From Whitmania pigra (lineage: Eukaryota > Annelida > Clitellata > Hirudinida > Haemopidae), in the NCBI GenBank assembly GCA_021613335.1, contig JAJTWR010000228.1, forward strand, positions 636,501 to 700,500: 64,000 nt of DNA, given 5' to 3'. Within the stretch, counting starts at the first letter, position 1; each line of letters starts with the position of its first letter. A model generated the notes under the pieces. The model was not told the origin of the DNA. It saw only the letters and a list, made by a program, of their open reading frames with translations, and searched no databases. Made by a program: the position numbers and the translations under genes. Shown in pieces: positions 24,601 to 39,600 of the stretch.

Positions 24601-27600
24601 ACAGTTGCAATGTGCTCACAAGACATATTGCACTTCTGCACACAGGAGTGCCATGTAAACGATTAACAAAATGTGCCTCTGATGTTTTGCATGCATCACC
24701 TTACAAATGAAGTACCATTACAATTGAACAAAATTTCACCCCCCTTCTTCCAATTACAATCCCTCACCTCTTGAATTTTTCTCCACAAGCATCTTTGCAG
24801 ACCCATTGATGCACTCCTCATAGATTTGTTCGGCTGAGCTCTGGTAATCAATATCCTCAATAGACTTGCTTGATTCTTCTTTACTGGATGGCTTCTTTGC
24901 AAGGAACCCAAATGACCTCAGAGCAACATTGGAAAGTTGCAGGGCAGCATGGCGTTGATTGTAAGATGCAAGGCAAGATTCGGCAGATTTATGCCTTGAT
25001 ACTATTTTAAACATTTATTAATAACTTTATCATAACTAAAACTTGATAAAGCAAATTGAAATAAAGCAATGATTAGACATAACATACAAAAACAAACCTG
25101 GGGGCAATCTTTCCATACTCAAGATGTGATCTGAGTTGTGTTCTCTAAATTGAGAAAAAAAATGCATTAAGCACAAATTATGATTTTATTAAATGCTATC
25201 TCAAAAATGAAAAGTGTTATGAAAACTCACTCATGGTTGAACTTGTTCATAAAAACACAACCTGTACACCATTGTATTTTAGGACACTGACTGCATTTGT
25301 ACCTTACATTTAATATGACTCCTTTGCATCCATTACAGACATGCCTATGAAACAACAAATTTCACACTCATATTATGTCTTTTGTGAATAAGATCAAACC
25401 ATAGGTATCTTAAGTAAGCTGTAAACTAATAGATGCAGGCAAATACTAAAGCTTCAAATACATAAGTTTGATATCACTAGAATACGATCATTTTGCAAGC
25501 CAAAAATAAATAGAACTTAAACTGAATAAAATATATAGAACTTAAATTGAATAAAATATATAAAATTTAAATTGAATAAAATATATAGAATTTAAATTGA
25601 ATAAAATGCAACAAATGAAATGCAAACTTTAGCAAAACCATCTTGTGGTACGGCATGTGGTTTCCTTGGCGAATCTGTTTTCCAGCACATTTGACGCAAA
25701 TATCAAAATCATTGCATTCTGTGCATCTGTAATAGCCTTCCTTTTCCCCATTTTCTGTAAACTTCAATATCTCTCTGCAAAAGTCACACCTGTACTCCTG
25801 CCCATATTTCAGTTGGTAGCGGCTCACAAAAAGTAATTTGGCCTGAATACATTTTTTTAAAATAAGGAATAAACTCTAACCATGTTCTTTATTCTTGCAT
25901 TCATAATTAATTTAACATTAAACAGATATTAATTGTTGTTGTATGACTTACCAACTCTGTTCGCCTTCTGCCAAAACCATTTCTAGGATATTTGAAGTCG
26001 TTTATACCAATGACATCAATTTCTTTAATCCACTGCATTTGCTCTAGATATGTCTTCAACTCATCTTCATAACACCAATCTTCCATATTTTCCACCTCCA
26101 TTGGCCTGAACCCTGCATACATTTTGTTTAAGTAGTCTTAAACCATTACATGTATGCATTTACAGGTCCTTAAGTCAATATTAATCCTTAATTATCAGAC
26201 CTGAAATGACAGACAGTAGGAAATCCACTAGACCAGACTCAATAATTGTTTTGAAATCTTCAACCTAAACATATAAAATAAATTAGATTAGAACTAATTT
26301 GATCAATTATTAATAAATAATTTGTGGCTTAAATGTTAATGTTAAAGTCCTACAACTTATTCACTTGGTTGTTTTTTCTTTGGTTTAATATGAAGCAAAT
26401 GAATATAACGGAATTGCATCTAACCTGCCAATTAACATCTAGACAGTGAAGAGTTGCAGCTATAATGCAATTGCAATAGGTATTATCTTTGTCATTGCTA
26501 AGGTTGCTGTGCAAATGAAATAAAGTAACATTATTAACAATTTTATGACAAGGATTAATGATCAAATTTTATGGATCTTCTGATCCTTAATCATTCAATG
26601 CCATTCTATGTAGCACTCCACAACCAAATACTGAGCATCTCAAACTATAAATGTTTTTCATGAAGAATCCTTTTATCAGTGATTAATATTCGTTATAAAA
26701 TATTGTTTTTTCATAGGAGGATTATACAAACCCATTAGCATTGGTTATAAGCTGAGAAGAGGTGGAAATCAGCATTTTGAAGAAGCGATAAACTTCCCGC
26801 CTCACTTTGGACTCCATCATTAGTCCACACCCATCCAGAGAATCCAAGTGATGCTTTGAGAAAGAAGTTTGATCCTCAAGCAATCCTGCAAAGAAGATTG
26901 GCATGCATATTTTCTGGACCTGAAAATCAACATTACTATTAATATTCTTGAATTTTCTAATTCAAAAGATAGAACCAAACCCTAGATGAAATGTTTTCAA
27001 ACTCAAAAGCCACCAGAAACTCAGTAGCATGTCTGAAACCTTGGGTCAACATGATTGCCTGCTTCTTTCTGCTTTCTAACAAGTTTTCAACCCTAACCAA
27101 AATATTCACAGATTGTAACAGCAATTTTATAATACATCACTAACAGAACAGTGTAAAGTACAAACTGTGCTTGGGTCCACTGAGGATCTTTTACAAAGTT
27201 AAGAACAAGTTGAAAGGAAGGATACATTGCCAATATATCAGATTGCTTCAGCTACAAAAATGTATAAAGTATTTTTTAAAAAAGGAATTTGAGTTCTCTA
27301 AAGTGAACTCACATTTTGTGCCTTGTCAACTGATGTTCCTATGTTTTCATGTAGTTTATTCTAGGAACATAACACAACTTTACCAAAATTATAAAAGAAA
27401 GTATGTTTTCATTTTGAAGATTAAATTAGAAAAATAATTGCATATAATTGATATATACATAAATTCAGTCTAGACAAAATATTCATACTTCATATTCCTG
27501 CATTCTCTGCAGTCCAGCAAAATTCAACAGGAATTCAGACTTTGATTTCATGTCTGCAATGGGACAGTTCTCACAAACTTCTATTCTTTCTGTTTCCCCA

Positions 27601-30600
27601 TTTGAAACTCCTTCATCTTTGTTCATCTCCTCTTTGTACTCCTCCTCCTCCTCCTCCTCCTCCCCATCCGTCTTTTCCACCTCATCTTCTTTTCTGAGTT
27701 TCCCATGTAGTTCCTCTCCATCAATTCTGTTCACATCTCTATCCAATTTTTTTTCAATTAAATCTTGTCTCTTCTTCATCTGTCATAAAAGCATATGATG
27801 ACAATATGTTTTGTTAAGCCTTTACAAAAGAGTTAGCTAACCATTGGCAAGCGAAGAATTTCAGCAGCCTTGTAAGCATGCAGGATGCCTTCAGAAATTT
27901 CATCTTTGAAGTCTGAAGCAACTGTTGATGAAATACAGAATCAGGTTTTTAAAAAAATTGGATTTAGAATAGGCAGCAAATAGTTACTGTAGCTTTCTAA
28001 GCTTTCTCTGATTGGCTGTGTGTGCCAAACCAGTGCAGCAAATAGGGCTATGACTGCTGAATTTACATGAGTACCTCCTGCTAAATTTGTCTTGTTAGAA
28101 CTCACTTGACATCTGATAAAAAAAATACAACTGCAAAGTGAAAAATACATTGCAAATTGAAGCTATTTATCAAAATGAGTGAAATATTCCATATTCAGGC
28201 TAAAAACTTTTAAAATTAATTTCAAGACAATTTATATTTAAAATTGCAATAAAAATTCTTTTAAAACAATAAAGGTGAGGGCTTAAAACATATAAAATAT
28301 AAATTCATTAACAATGACATCTGATGCTACAAATGCAACTTACAAATTAACTATTACTAATATTATTGTTATTATTATTCATCATCATCCACAATAATTT
28401 GCCAGGACCTCTTGATAAACTCCGTAGCCAAACTATTCTCTTCTTCATTCAAACTGAGCAAGAAACCAAGAGCCTCAGATTCTACAACTGCCCCCTGGAA
28501 AGTTTTGAATGAAAGTTTTAAAATGAATTATTTTATAAAAATAGAAAACTCACATGCTTCCCAGATAGGGACCTCCGAATTTCCTGTTTGCTCGAAGTTT
28601 GAAGACCAGCCCTGAAAATGAGCTTCCATATTTCACTCGAAAGTAGACCATCAATCCCTCTGCCTTCAATAATCTTTGTCAGCTCAGAATTGACTGTGTT
28701 TCATGATGAGAAATAAGTATCTATTTTACTCTTTAACATGACTTATGCAAGTTCATCAATTAGGAAATTTTTACATAATTCAGGACTTTAAAGATGCATA
28801 ACACTTTTCATAAAAATATATTTTAATGCAAATTTTTTAATTTTCCAAAATATGTTTGGATTTCTTTTCAAATTGACATTCTCAATAACTAAAGGGAATT
28901 GTTTTAACATGCCAACTACCAAATAAAACAAGAAATTAAATGCATTGCATACCCGGTATGACTCGAATAGAGGAACCACATAGCCTTCCCATGAGGTGGA
29001 AAAAGCTTGAGGTGACATCACAAAACCAGTGAATTGTAGTCGACGTCTCACAGAAGATGCCCCACTTAATTAGTTTGACATTAGTTTTGTTGATGTTTTA
29101 ATCATGGAAATTTATTATTATTATCGTTGTTATTATTATTATTATTATTGTTATTATTACTATTATTATTATTATTATTATTATTATCATCATTATTATC
29201 ATCATCATCATCATCATCATTATCAATATCATTATTATTATTATTATTATTATCATCATCATCATCATCATCATCATCATCGTCGTCATCATCATCATCA
29301 TCATCATTATTATTACTATTATTATTATACTAATATTATCTACTTCTAAAGCTAGGATTAAAAAGCAGAAAAATTGATGCTCAAGGTGAGCTCTTTATCC
29401 TATTAGAAATGCTGCCTATTTCAATGTTGACCATGCGACAGGAAAAGCCAACTCAAGAATGAATACCATCAGTTTCCACCAGCATAGCTAACTCTAACTA
29501 AGAAAATTTGCTAAGAATTGGCTTTTGCCAATCACTTCTTTTGCTTCTCAAAGCACTATCTATTTAATAGAAATGCACATTTAAACTGAGGAATAACAAC
29601 AAAAGACATAGAATATAATAATGTGGTACAGCTAAATGTGACATCTAAATTGTTAAGTGTTTACTTTTAAATTTTCTGAATGGCAATGCCAAAATGATAA
29701 AGTTAATACAAATAACCTAAACACTCCTTTACATTAACGGAACAACATTTTGTCAGTAAATCTATTAAAAATAGAATATGCTTTTTAAGCAAATTCAAAA
29801 ACATTCAAAAGTGCATTTATTTTAGAATAAATACATAAATAGAAGCCAAACAACCTTCTCATCACAGAGTTTCAATATCAACTTCTTGAGAGGCAAATAG
29901 ATGACCTGCATTGCCTCCAGTATGATTTTCTTTGACATTTGGCTTGACCAATCACAACTCTGTCCTATTAGAACCAACTGTCAAACAAAATAGAAAACAA
30001 AAATCTGAATCAATATTATCATATGCTTTGAAAGTAAAATTGAACATCAGCCATACCAACTGCCTAAAGCATGTGGATAGCAAAGTAGTTCTCTTCAGAA
30101 CAGATCTCTATTAAAATATTAGAAATCAAATTAGCTCAGGACCAAACAATTAAGGCAATAAAAAAATCTTTCTTTACTTAGAAAATAAGTGATATTAATC
30201 AACAATGCAACTAAGTCATAAGTGTGACTGATTATTAATATCCAAGACAAATTCTACTGCATTTCCTAGACTAGGCAATGATAAATAATAAAATAGAATT
30301 TCTATTACCAAGTCATCGTCTCCCAAGCTGTTCAGAACATTTATTTCCTCAAGAGTAGAATTCATGATGAGTGTAATATCTAAAGAATCAGACAATTATC
30401 AAGAAAAATTTACATTCAACTAGTTTGCAATAAAATTTTACTCTTTTTTTTTAAAACTGTTTCAGATTGATTAGACATTTCTAAGCATAAATAATATTAG
30501 ATTCATTAAGTGAAAGATATTTTATAAAAAAAATAATGAATAACAACTTAATATAATAATAAAGAAACAACTAGTGAACTTAAAACATACATAAAGAAAC

Positions 30601-33600
30601 AAGTCCACAAACATCTTCTTCATTCTCTGGCTTCGACATCTGTTCAAAACACCAAGCAAAGAGCAGGGTCTGAAGAGAGGACAGGAGGTGAATGAATGAA
30701 GGATTAGGAATGTCTCCATCACCTCCAGAAGGTTTATAAGTCAAAAAGGATATAATCTTTTGCATTGAGGAGATAATCCTATGCTTTGCACTATCCTGTT
30801 AATGGATGCAATAAGATAATAACAGAGACATGGAACTATTAATTTATATAGGTCAGCAATAAAGCAGTCTAATTGCTTTATGTCATTGGTAATTGGACAA
30901 AATTTATTAACAAAGGGTAAAAACAAAATTTTCAACAATTATTAAAAGCTTAAAAACTGTGCTAGAAACCAACATTTATTTGATCTGGCAAGTAAAGCAA
31001 ACGTAATGGTTCACACTCTCCAATGTGATGACATAGAGCCTCAAAGATCAACATCGAACTCCTCGTTGCAGAAACCTGAATAAAAATTATAATAACCATC
31101 ATATGCACATATTCTATCCTGACTATCATCTTCAATAATCATCATACCATTACCTCCTTACTGAGATCAAACAATTCATACTCCTCCTCAGAGAAAAACA
31201 GCTTCATTCCTGTGGAGCATTTATTTGCCTTATTTATTCTAATAAATTCTACTAATCTTTAATCTTAACCTTGCGATAGAAGTTTTCGGAAGATCTTTAT
31301 GATGTCCTCATCATTTTGAGTGTCAACTAACCCGGAAACAAAAGCAAGGAGGTCCTTGACAACCTAAATCAATATTACAATGACTTTATTTGACTTATTG
31401 TTCAATTATATATTTCTATTATAATTCTGGTCTTCTAACCTTAACCTTAAACACCAATGACAACAACAACAACAACAAACAATTCAGAGAATATTCTGAT
31501 TATGTAGATAAAAGAAAGAACCTTCTTTGGTGTAGATGGAGAAATGAAAGGCAACATATTGTACAACAGATGAAGTGTGCAAGTAAGCATCAAGCTATAA
31601 ATAATCATTTAAACTTACGTTAAATATCCATATATTTAAATGAACAGAATTATATTAAATTTAATTACAAATAATCTAAATATTCATCTCCAAAAAACAA
31701 TCCCCATAATATATAAGTAATATTAATATAATATATCCTTGTTTACATTTATTAATTAACGTAAGTTATTAACATATTAAAATTAAAATTATAAATAATA
31801 GTGTAGACATAATAACTATTGTTAAATTGTAATTATAATATTATATGAATAATATATTGTGATGTATAATGTAATTATGACATTCCATATGCATATCACC
31901 AGGTTCTTTATATTTTGTATATTTTATATTTCTCAATGGATATCTCAAAAAGATGAATCTCATTATTATCTTAAATATAATTGGAGACAAAAATGCACAA
32001 ATAAATTTATAAAAATAAATAACCTTTAAAGTTCTCATAAAATAAAAAATATTGATGATATATAAAATTATCACTTGTTGTTTTCATATTTCTTCAACAG
32101 TTTCAAGAAAATTTCAAGTGGCAAGTTCTCAATGCTCAGCCAAGAAAGCTCATCCAAGTTATCGTCCTCGATTGGAGAAAGTAATAAAGTAGGTTATTAG
32201 GTTGTGATAGGAATGACAATTGCCATTCATCTTGTTACCTGCTTGGGTCTCCATGGCTCCTTGTTGAGAAGGACAACCTTGGCCCCTTTTCGCAAGGCCA
32301 ATGCAGGGTATAAACTGATATTGTCAGGGACTTCCTTTTCATAATTCTGACATAGTAACAAATATCTTAATTATTAAAAGTTGTCATTGCATTCAAATTA
32401 GAGTAAATTAGAATTACTGAGGATTCACAGTTAATTATTTGTTTCATTCAGCAGTCAAACTATCATTAATTGATGAATAAGACAGCTATTTATTTTAACA
32501 ACTCTTAATAATCATAACAATAATAATAATTTAATAATCACAATAATAGTCATAGTGGTGTAATTTAATATGTTGCTGATCAGATGCCACGACTTGTGGG
32601 CTAGATGACATGAAGGAAAATGGCTACCAGATTGGCTAGCAAGGATGGCAAAAGGTTTTTCATTTACAAATAAGGTGATAGAAGATCAAAACAAATAACA
32701 ACATCTAAAGTTTAAGTTTAAAATTCAGATTTCAAGTTTCAAAATTTGTTGTTCAAACTTTTTTTGATAGAATGTTATAATGACAAAGAGACATTTTACA
32801 TTTCAGCTTAACCTTTGCATGTTCAGTCATATTATGCATATGATAACCTATAGATATGTGTTAGTTTCGGAGCTCCAACAGGACTCAATCCTCAGAGGAC
32901 TGACCCCGTGAGTATTTCAACAAAGAGCATCAGCTCAAGGGTTGTTCCTAAGGAATGTCAATCTGGACAGCCCATACCATATTAAATAGCTAGTTATGAG
33001 TCTATGAGATATTTATTTGCTGTAGACCAGTGATGGGCAAAATAAATCGTGATTGCGATTTAAATCGTGATTTAGGCAAGGTTGCGATTCGATTTGAACA
33101 TTGTTGGATTCGATTTTGGCCTCAGTGATTTTGATTCGATTAGATTTGCCTTTTTTGATTCGATTTGCTTTTTCAAATCAAATCATTGAAATAAAGATGT
33201 TTATATATTTTTAATTTTGTAAAAATGGTTATAAATTTAAGAATTCTATATCTTTGGCGTGCTCCCCGTTAAATAAACATTGTTGTAGGTTACATGCTTT
33301 TGTTCTACTTGTAGCTTTAACGCGTTTTAAATATGTCCGAGTTAGATAGCAGGAAATATGGGATTTTTCTCTTTAGTCCAGTCATCTAGAGCTGTACAAA
33401 GATGCAAAAGAAAAAGATAAGGAAACAACAACTCAACAGAGTCATTCGTTGCTACCATTCATGGCTGTGGCAGGAGGCATTAATGAAAATTCTCTTTCTC
33501 TGACATACAATGATTCCAATCCAAAGCAAAAGGCCCTTACCGAAGGAATAGTGAAACATCTTGTAGCCGAAGCAATGCTTCCACTACGCATAGTTGAAAG

Positions 33601-36600
33601 TTCAGGTTTTGCCTCTTTTATGAGAATTGTGGATCCAAATTATGTTATCCCAAGTAGAAGGACTATAAATAGAAAATTAACTGGTGTATTGCAGACATTA
33701 AGAGACAATTTGAAGAATAAAATTGAACTACTAATTAATAATAATTTGAGCGTCAGATGTGTACATGCTTCAACAGATTTGTGGAACAGCCGTTCATTTG
33801 AACCAATTATTGGAGTAAAATTCCACTACTTTGACGAAGGCTTTCAGCTGAGAACAGAGACAGCTGCTTACAGACACTTCGGGTCCTAACACACAGGAAA
33901 AAATATTTATGCAGCTTTTGAGGAAATACTGTCAGAGTATGGGTTGCAGAGCATTGACATTGGATATTTTGTTACTGACAATGCCAGAAACATGCTCAAA
34001 GCATTCACAATATTTTCCGAGGGAGCTGCCAGGTTTGCCTTTGATCAAAAGGAAAATAAAAGATTATCTATATGTACTGATTATCAGACACCAATTTTTA
34101 TCAGACAACTCTTTTTGGTTTCAATAAATAAATAAAAAAAATAATAATAAAACTGTAAAAATGTTGGCTGTTAATTTCATTGTGTTTTGCCCGAAAAAAT
34201 TTGCGAAGATAGGGCTGCAGTAAATTTTGGAAGATTTGATTCGATTTGGGATTTGGGCATTTGGGATTTGATTCTATTTGGAATTTTTTGATTCTATTTG
34301 AGATTTGGTTGTTGAGATTTAAATCATTTTACAAATGATTTGAGATTTGACCATTGAGATTCGATTTGATTTTTGCCCATCACTGCTGTAGACAGATAGG
34401 ATCTAGTAATGCAGGTATCACTGAAATGATGGTGACTCGATAATGAACAGTGAATTTTCCCATACTACCTTCAAAAAAGTCTCCATGTGTGGTTCAAGGT
34501 CCATTCTTGTTTTCTTATCTACCATCATCACTTCTATAAACAGTTTCTCACTATTTAAAAAATATATTCTGTCCAGTTGTTAAGACCTACATTTGCTCAT
34601 CCCTTTATCATTCATTTTATCTAACCTTCCTTGGTTTGTCTCACAGCACTGCCCAGGTTGATCTATATCTTTCATTGTCACATATTTTTTTAGTTTTGAC
34701 ATGTTTTCTTCATTTTCCATTAATGCCATCAATTTTCTCATGTTAGTTAGCATTAACATTTTGCATTCTCACTCTCAGTTTATCAATTATGTAAAGTCTC
34801 TTTCATAAGTGTTGCTATAATCTTGTCATTTTGTTATCCCCTAGACAGTAATTATCTTCCCTTGGGATTCACCCTGAATTTGTGATTTTTTGTGTGCTAT
34901 TTAGGCTCTTTGGTTTTGAGTTTTGAAATAAATTAATTCAGAATAAAAAATTTCAAACAAAGTGACCTAATGTAAGCATAATTCTAAGATGAGGTTCTAT
35001 ACATATTGTTTATTACAAAAACATGCATGATACTGGCTATCCTAGGAGATTAGATTACATTTGTAAGATGAATTGTGACTGAAAGTTATATCTTATTATA
35101 TGTGTCATGACTCACAATTTCACCATCCTTCTCAAAGATGATAGTGCTCTTCACTGAGTTGGATTCAATTCTCCATTTCAATTTTTCTTTTGGTTTGACG
35201 ACTGATTTGAAAGCTTTCGCATCCAAATTGCCCTCGTGAATTCTAAAAAGTTTTGTCATGGAATAACATAATTTGTCTCACTTCTTCAAATGCAATTTTA
35301 AATTAATCAAATCTCCAAGTCAAGTCAAACTGTTAGTGTGTGATATATTCATTAAAGTCTACCACTTGTATAACATATCAAAATATGCAAACCCTCCAGT
35401 TTCTCCATGGAATGCCAGACTCCATGGTTCAAATCCAGGAACTTGAGAACAGTGGTTGAAACCCTTACCAACAAGTCCCACATATATTTCTAAACTCTTA
35501 CCATGGAGGACCTCTGAAATTTTAATCTGATGTTGTGTAACATTCACAAATAAATAATTATAAACCATATATTAAAGCCCAGTAAAGGCAACCATTGAAG
35601 ATGAACACAAAACAATAATATAAAAGTATGCACAAATTTAAATTAATTAGCTTTCGTGGCTGCATTCTTGCATGAGGTAGCAGTGGCAGCATAATGTGTC
35701 AAGCTTGCAACCTAGCCTGCATCACCTTCCAGCGAGAACCTCAGGTAGGGGCATTATATAAATGTTTGAGCAATTAAAAAGTGCTTTCAAATCCTATTTG
35801 GATACATAAAGCATTCAAAAGATTGTCCAAATAATATAAATAATATATATAAATAGCTTTTGACTTCACAGACATTAAAATATATCTTAAAACCAATGAG
35901 GTCCCTAGGGCAAGAATTTTAAATTAAACAATATTAATTTAATAGCCAACCAATTTCAAAAGAAGGATGTTCTTTGGATAGAGGCTCCACAGCTACAACT
36001 TTGGCCACCTCTAAGGATTTACAACTAGACAAATAAATGAATGATAATCTAATAAGAGTTTACAGAATTTTAATGAAAGATTAAAGCTGCAGTTCACATC
36101 AAAACTCCAGTATCTTCATTGAGAAAGGCATTTGAGAAAGTTGAGAAGTTGAACTTATTCATGAGCTTTTTCATGGCTTTATGGTTCTGAAATAGAGATT
36201 AGTTAATGAAGAGTCAGTAAAAGATAACAATAAAATAAAGAAGTAATGATATTATTCACCTTACAAGCAGCAGCACAAGACAGAAATAATAGGGATTCCA
36301 TCTGTATGTCATCTATATCTTCTTTCTCGATTTTATTCTACAAATGGGGCAAACGAATCAAATCCTAATGCACATGCTACCATTAATGCATTTGTTGATG
36401 TTAATAATACTGTAACTCAATATTAAAATCATGTCGACCAAAACAAAACAAAACCTAAATTATTGTTTAATTCACTGGCGAGGCAGAATCACATCTCCAA
36501 GACAGTCAACAAATTGTAAAAAAATGTTTTTGTCAATATTTCAAATAAATTATGATGCAAATCAATTATCAAAGTGACTCACAATGAATTCAACCAAAAT

Positions 36601-39600
36601 CAATGGCAGTGACAGTCCATAAAATCCAACCCCTACATTGCTCAATTGACCTCGAGCCGAAGTGAATTTCACAAGAATTTTCTGAGCAGACAAAAACAAT
36701 TGTATTAGTTTATGACAATTCAGAGTCAACGTGAACATCTTTATTCACCTTCCCAAATATGGGTTGACCAAAATTGAATTTCAATTCTCTCCTTGAAATG
36801 AAAATGTTAATGCAACAACTATTACTTAGAAGTTGCACTTCAGACATTGAAGTGCTGTGCAACACTGTTGATAAAATAATTCTCAAAAGAAGGTGCACTT
36901 ACTGAAAATCAGAGGCTGTAAAGGTGACCAAAAGTTGAAGCCCTCTTAAAGTATCATAAAATTAAATGAGAAAGTCTAATCATACAAAACATTTATCAAT
37001 TGTTTATATAAACATTTGTTTATACTTACAAATCTTCTTCAGTGCCAAGGTCTTCGATTCTGAAGTTCTCACTAGTAAACAAATGAATTAGTACAACAAA
37101 GTTTTAACTTAAGTCTTTTATCTAGTTACTTTTAACTGTTGATAAATTAATTTTGTTTTTATTACCCAATCACTAAAGAAATTCACAGACTTTAAATTAA
37201 TAAAGCAACTAACTGCTTGTATGTGGTGCTAAATTGTGTACAAAGTCACCAAAACTTATCACTCTAGTGAAAGATAGTCACTCAATATTTTAAAACCAAA
37301 GCATACTTCTTGCAAAGAAACACTTCTATAGCTTGAGGAATCTCTTGGCCAATCTTGGGGAGAAAATCACAAAACAAATGCAAACACAAAATCCCATAAA
37401 TCCCTAACTCTAATTAGAACAACCAAACCCACTCTCTTTTATACAAAACATATCGGTATTCTAATGCATATCATAACAGATTACAAATTCAAAGCAAATA
37501 ATCTATAACCCTAAAAAGGAGTTGATAAAAAGCCAAGACTCACAATCTATTTAAACAAAAAAGCAAGATTTACTTATTATTAATTTCAAAGAATTAAGCT
37601 TCCTGATAAGTAATGACAAAAAGTATTCAAGCAAAGATACTCAAAATATAATAATAAGATTAACTATTGAATGTTAAACAAAGACAAACCACAATTTTCA
37701 GATGACTTATGGCAAGCTGATCATTCACTTGACTCAAGATATGCAAACACGTACTGTTGAACTGGGATGCATATCCTTAAATGGAGAACAAAATTAAATG
37801 AATCCACGTATGAAAAACATCATCAATATTGTTACTACAACAAACTGGATATGATTAATGTTAACAATGGTCTTTAGAGAAATTAAATTTAATAATTGCT
37901 TATAGAGTAAAAAATAATGTACAAATAATATATTATTAGCATTATTACCTTCATCATTACCATTAAAATTACTGCTACTATTAATAGTAGTAGTTGTACT
38001 ACAGTAGTATTAATAATAATAATTAGGCAGATAGATGAGTAATAGTAATAACTGACCCAAACAAGATTATTATTGATAATCATTAATATTGGATAATATA
38101 TATGGTAAAATTGCTTGATTATAATAAATAGTGTAATATATAAAACATTATCATCGTCATCATTGTTATTATTATTTTTATTGTTGTTGTACAATCAAAA
38201 TCCATAACAATTAAGTTATTGGACTTTGTACAAACTGCATATCTTATCCGTAAGAGAGGCCGTCTGCATGACTCCATCACTTTCTATTCCTATTTCTTCC
38301 AACAAGAAGCCTAAAAAAGATGAGAAATTATTTTTTTTTATTCCTATTTAGACAATCTTTTGAGTGCATCATGCATATGAATAAGGCTGCCACCCACCCC
38401 ATTTGAAAATTTAAATAAGAGTAATGAGTTTGTGTTTGCATCCCAGCATATACCACCTTTGCATCCTATTCTGATAGATCATTCCCAGCCTTCTGTGCTA
38501 CATTATAACCAATTTAGAACATAGACAATAACAACAACATAGCCACTTTATAACCAAGACCAGATCTCATACATCCAACATCATCCAGATCTCAGACTCT
38601 TAAAAACACTCAACCTAGATAACTGTTCCTATTCATTGGATATATAGATATTCAGATAGAGAAAGATTAATATGTAAAACTGCTGCATGAATATGTTGTT
38701 TACGTGTAATAACATTCACTCATATTTACTGAATAAAACCAAGCAGAAATTCATTAAAAGCTACGTCAATTCATTTACGACAATAATATAATTATAAACA
38801 ATTAGGCAACTTACTTTCCTTTTGAAATATTTGATTCCTACTGGATTTTAACTTTTTTATCAAGGGAGATGTAGTAGGTAGTTGGTCTTCAGGAAAACAA
38901 ATATCGATGAAATGTTCATCCAAATTAATATCACTAATATTAATAATAAAGTTCTACCTGACAGAATGATACTGAGAATCTTCAAAACATCACCACAAAC
39001 AAATTCTACCCAAAGGTGAACCTCTTGTGCATCTGTTACCCTAAACAATCAAAGAATGCTTGATCTAAAAATTCATCTGACAAATAAGAAAGATTAATCA
39101 TCTCAGAATGAAAATGCATTAACAAACCTGGTCAGTTGGTGTGATAAGGATCTCAGCTCATCAACAACCCCTTTCAAGAAGGGACCAGAATTAGAGAAAT
39201 TGCTGGATGTGAGCGTGCAAGAGCCATGCAGTTGAAAGAAGTCCAAATGACTAAGAGCCCACCTATCAAATGCATAATAAAATATAAACATTTACCTATA
39301 CCTGACCAACATCATCATTGCGATCATCACCTGATGTGGTTCAAGGCTTCTTCTGCCAAGCCTGGGTTGACAGCCACCAGAGCTGATGATATGGAACCAA
39401 TGAACTTTAGAAGCCAAATGTACAAGACTGAGGCTAGATCATTTGGATCATTTTCTGTCCTGTCGAGCCTTATTCAGATATTAAATTGAATAATCATGAT
39501 AACAACACATTTTATTAACCTTTAGAGATATTACTCACTCATATTTTTTTATTTCTACTGGAGTTTCTTCCAAAATATTTGATTTGTCTGTCTTCTTGAA

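Noticed and set aside
29098..29349. Poly-Tyr, poly-Leu, poly-Ile and poly-Met open frames
   Set aside because: All come from the (ATT/ATC)n microsatellite. The same applies to the frames at 2994-3302.
35400..35450. GGTTCAAATCC resembling a tRNA or SINE B box
   Set aside because: No A box at the right distance and no cloverleaf could be drawn, so it is probably chance.
38860..38960. Extra minus-strand segment after ILS in the ZZEF1-like gene
   Set aside because: The sequence is hydrophobic or out of phase. The donor at SILS joins in frame to GFLLEEIGIESDG at 38.3 kb without it.
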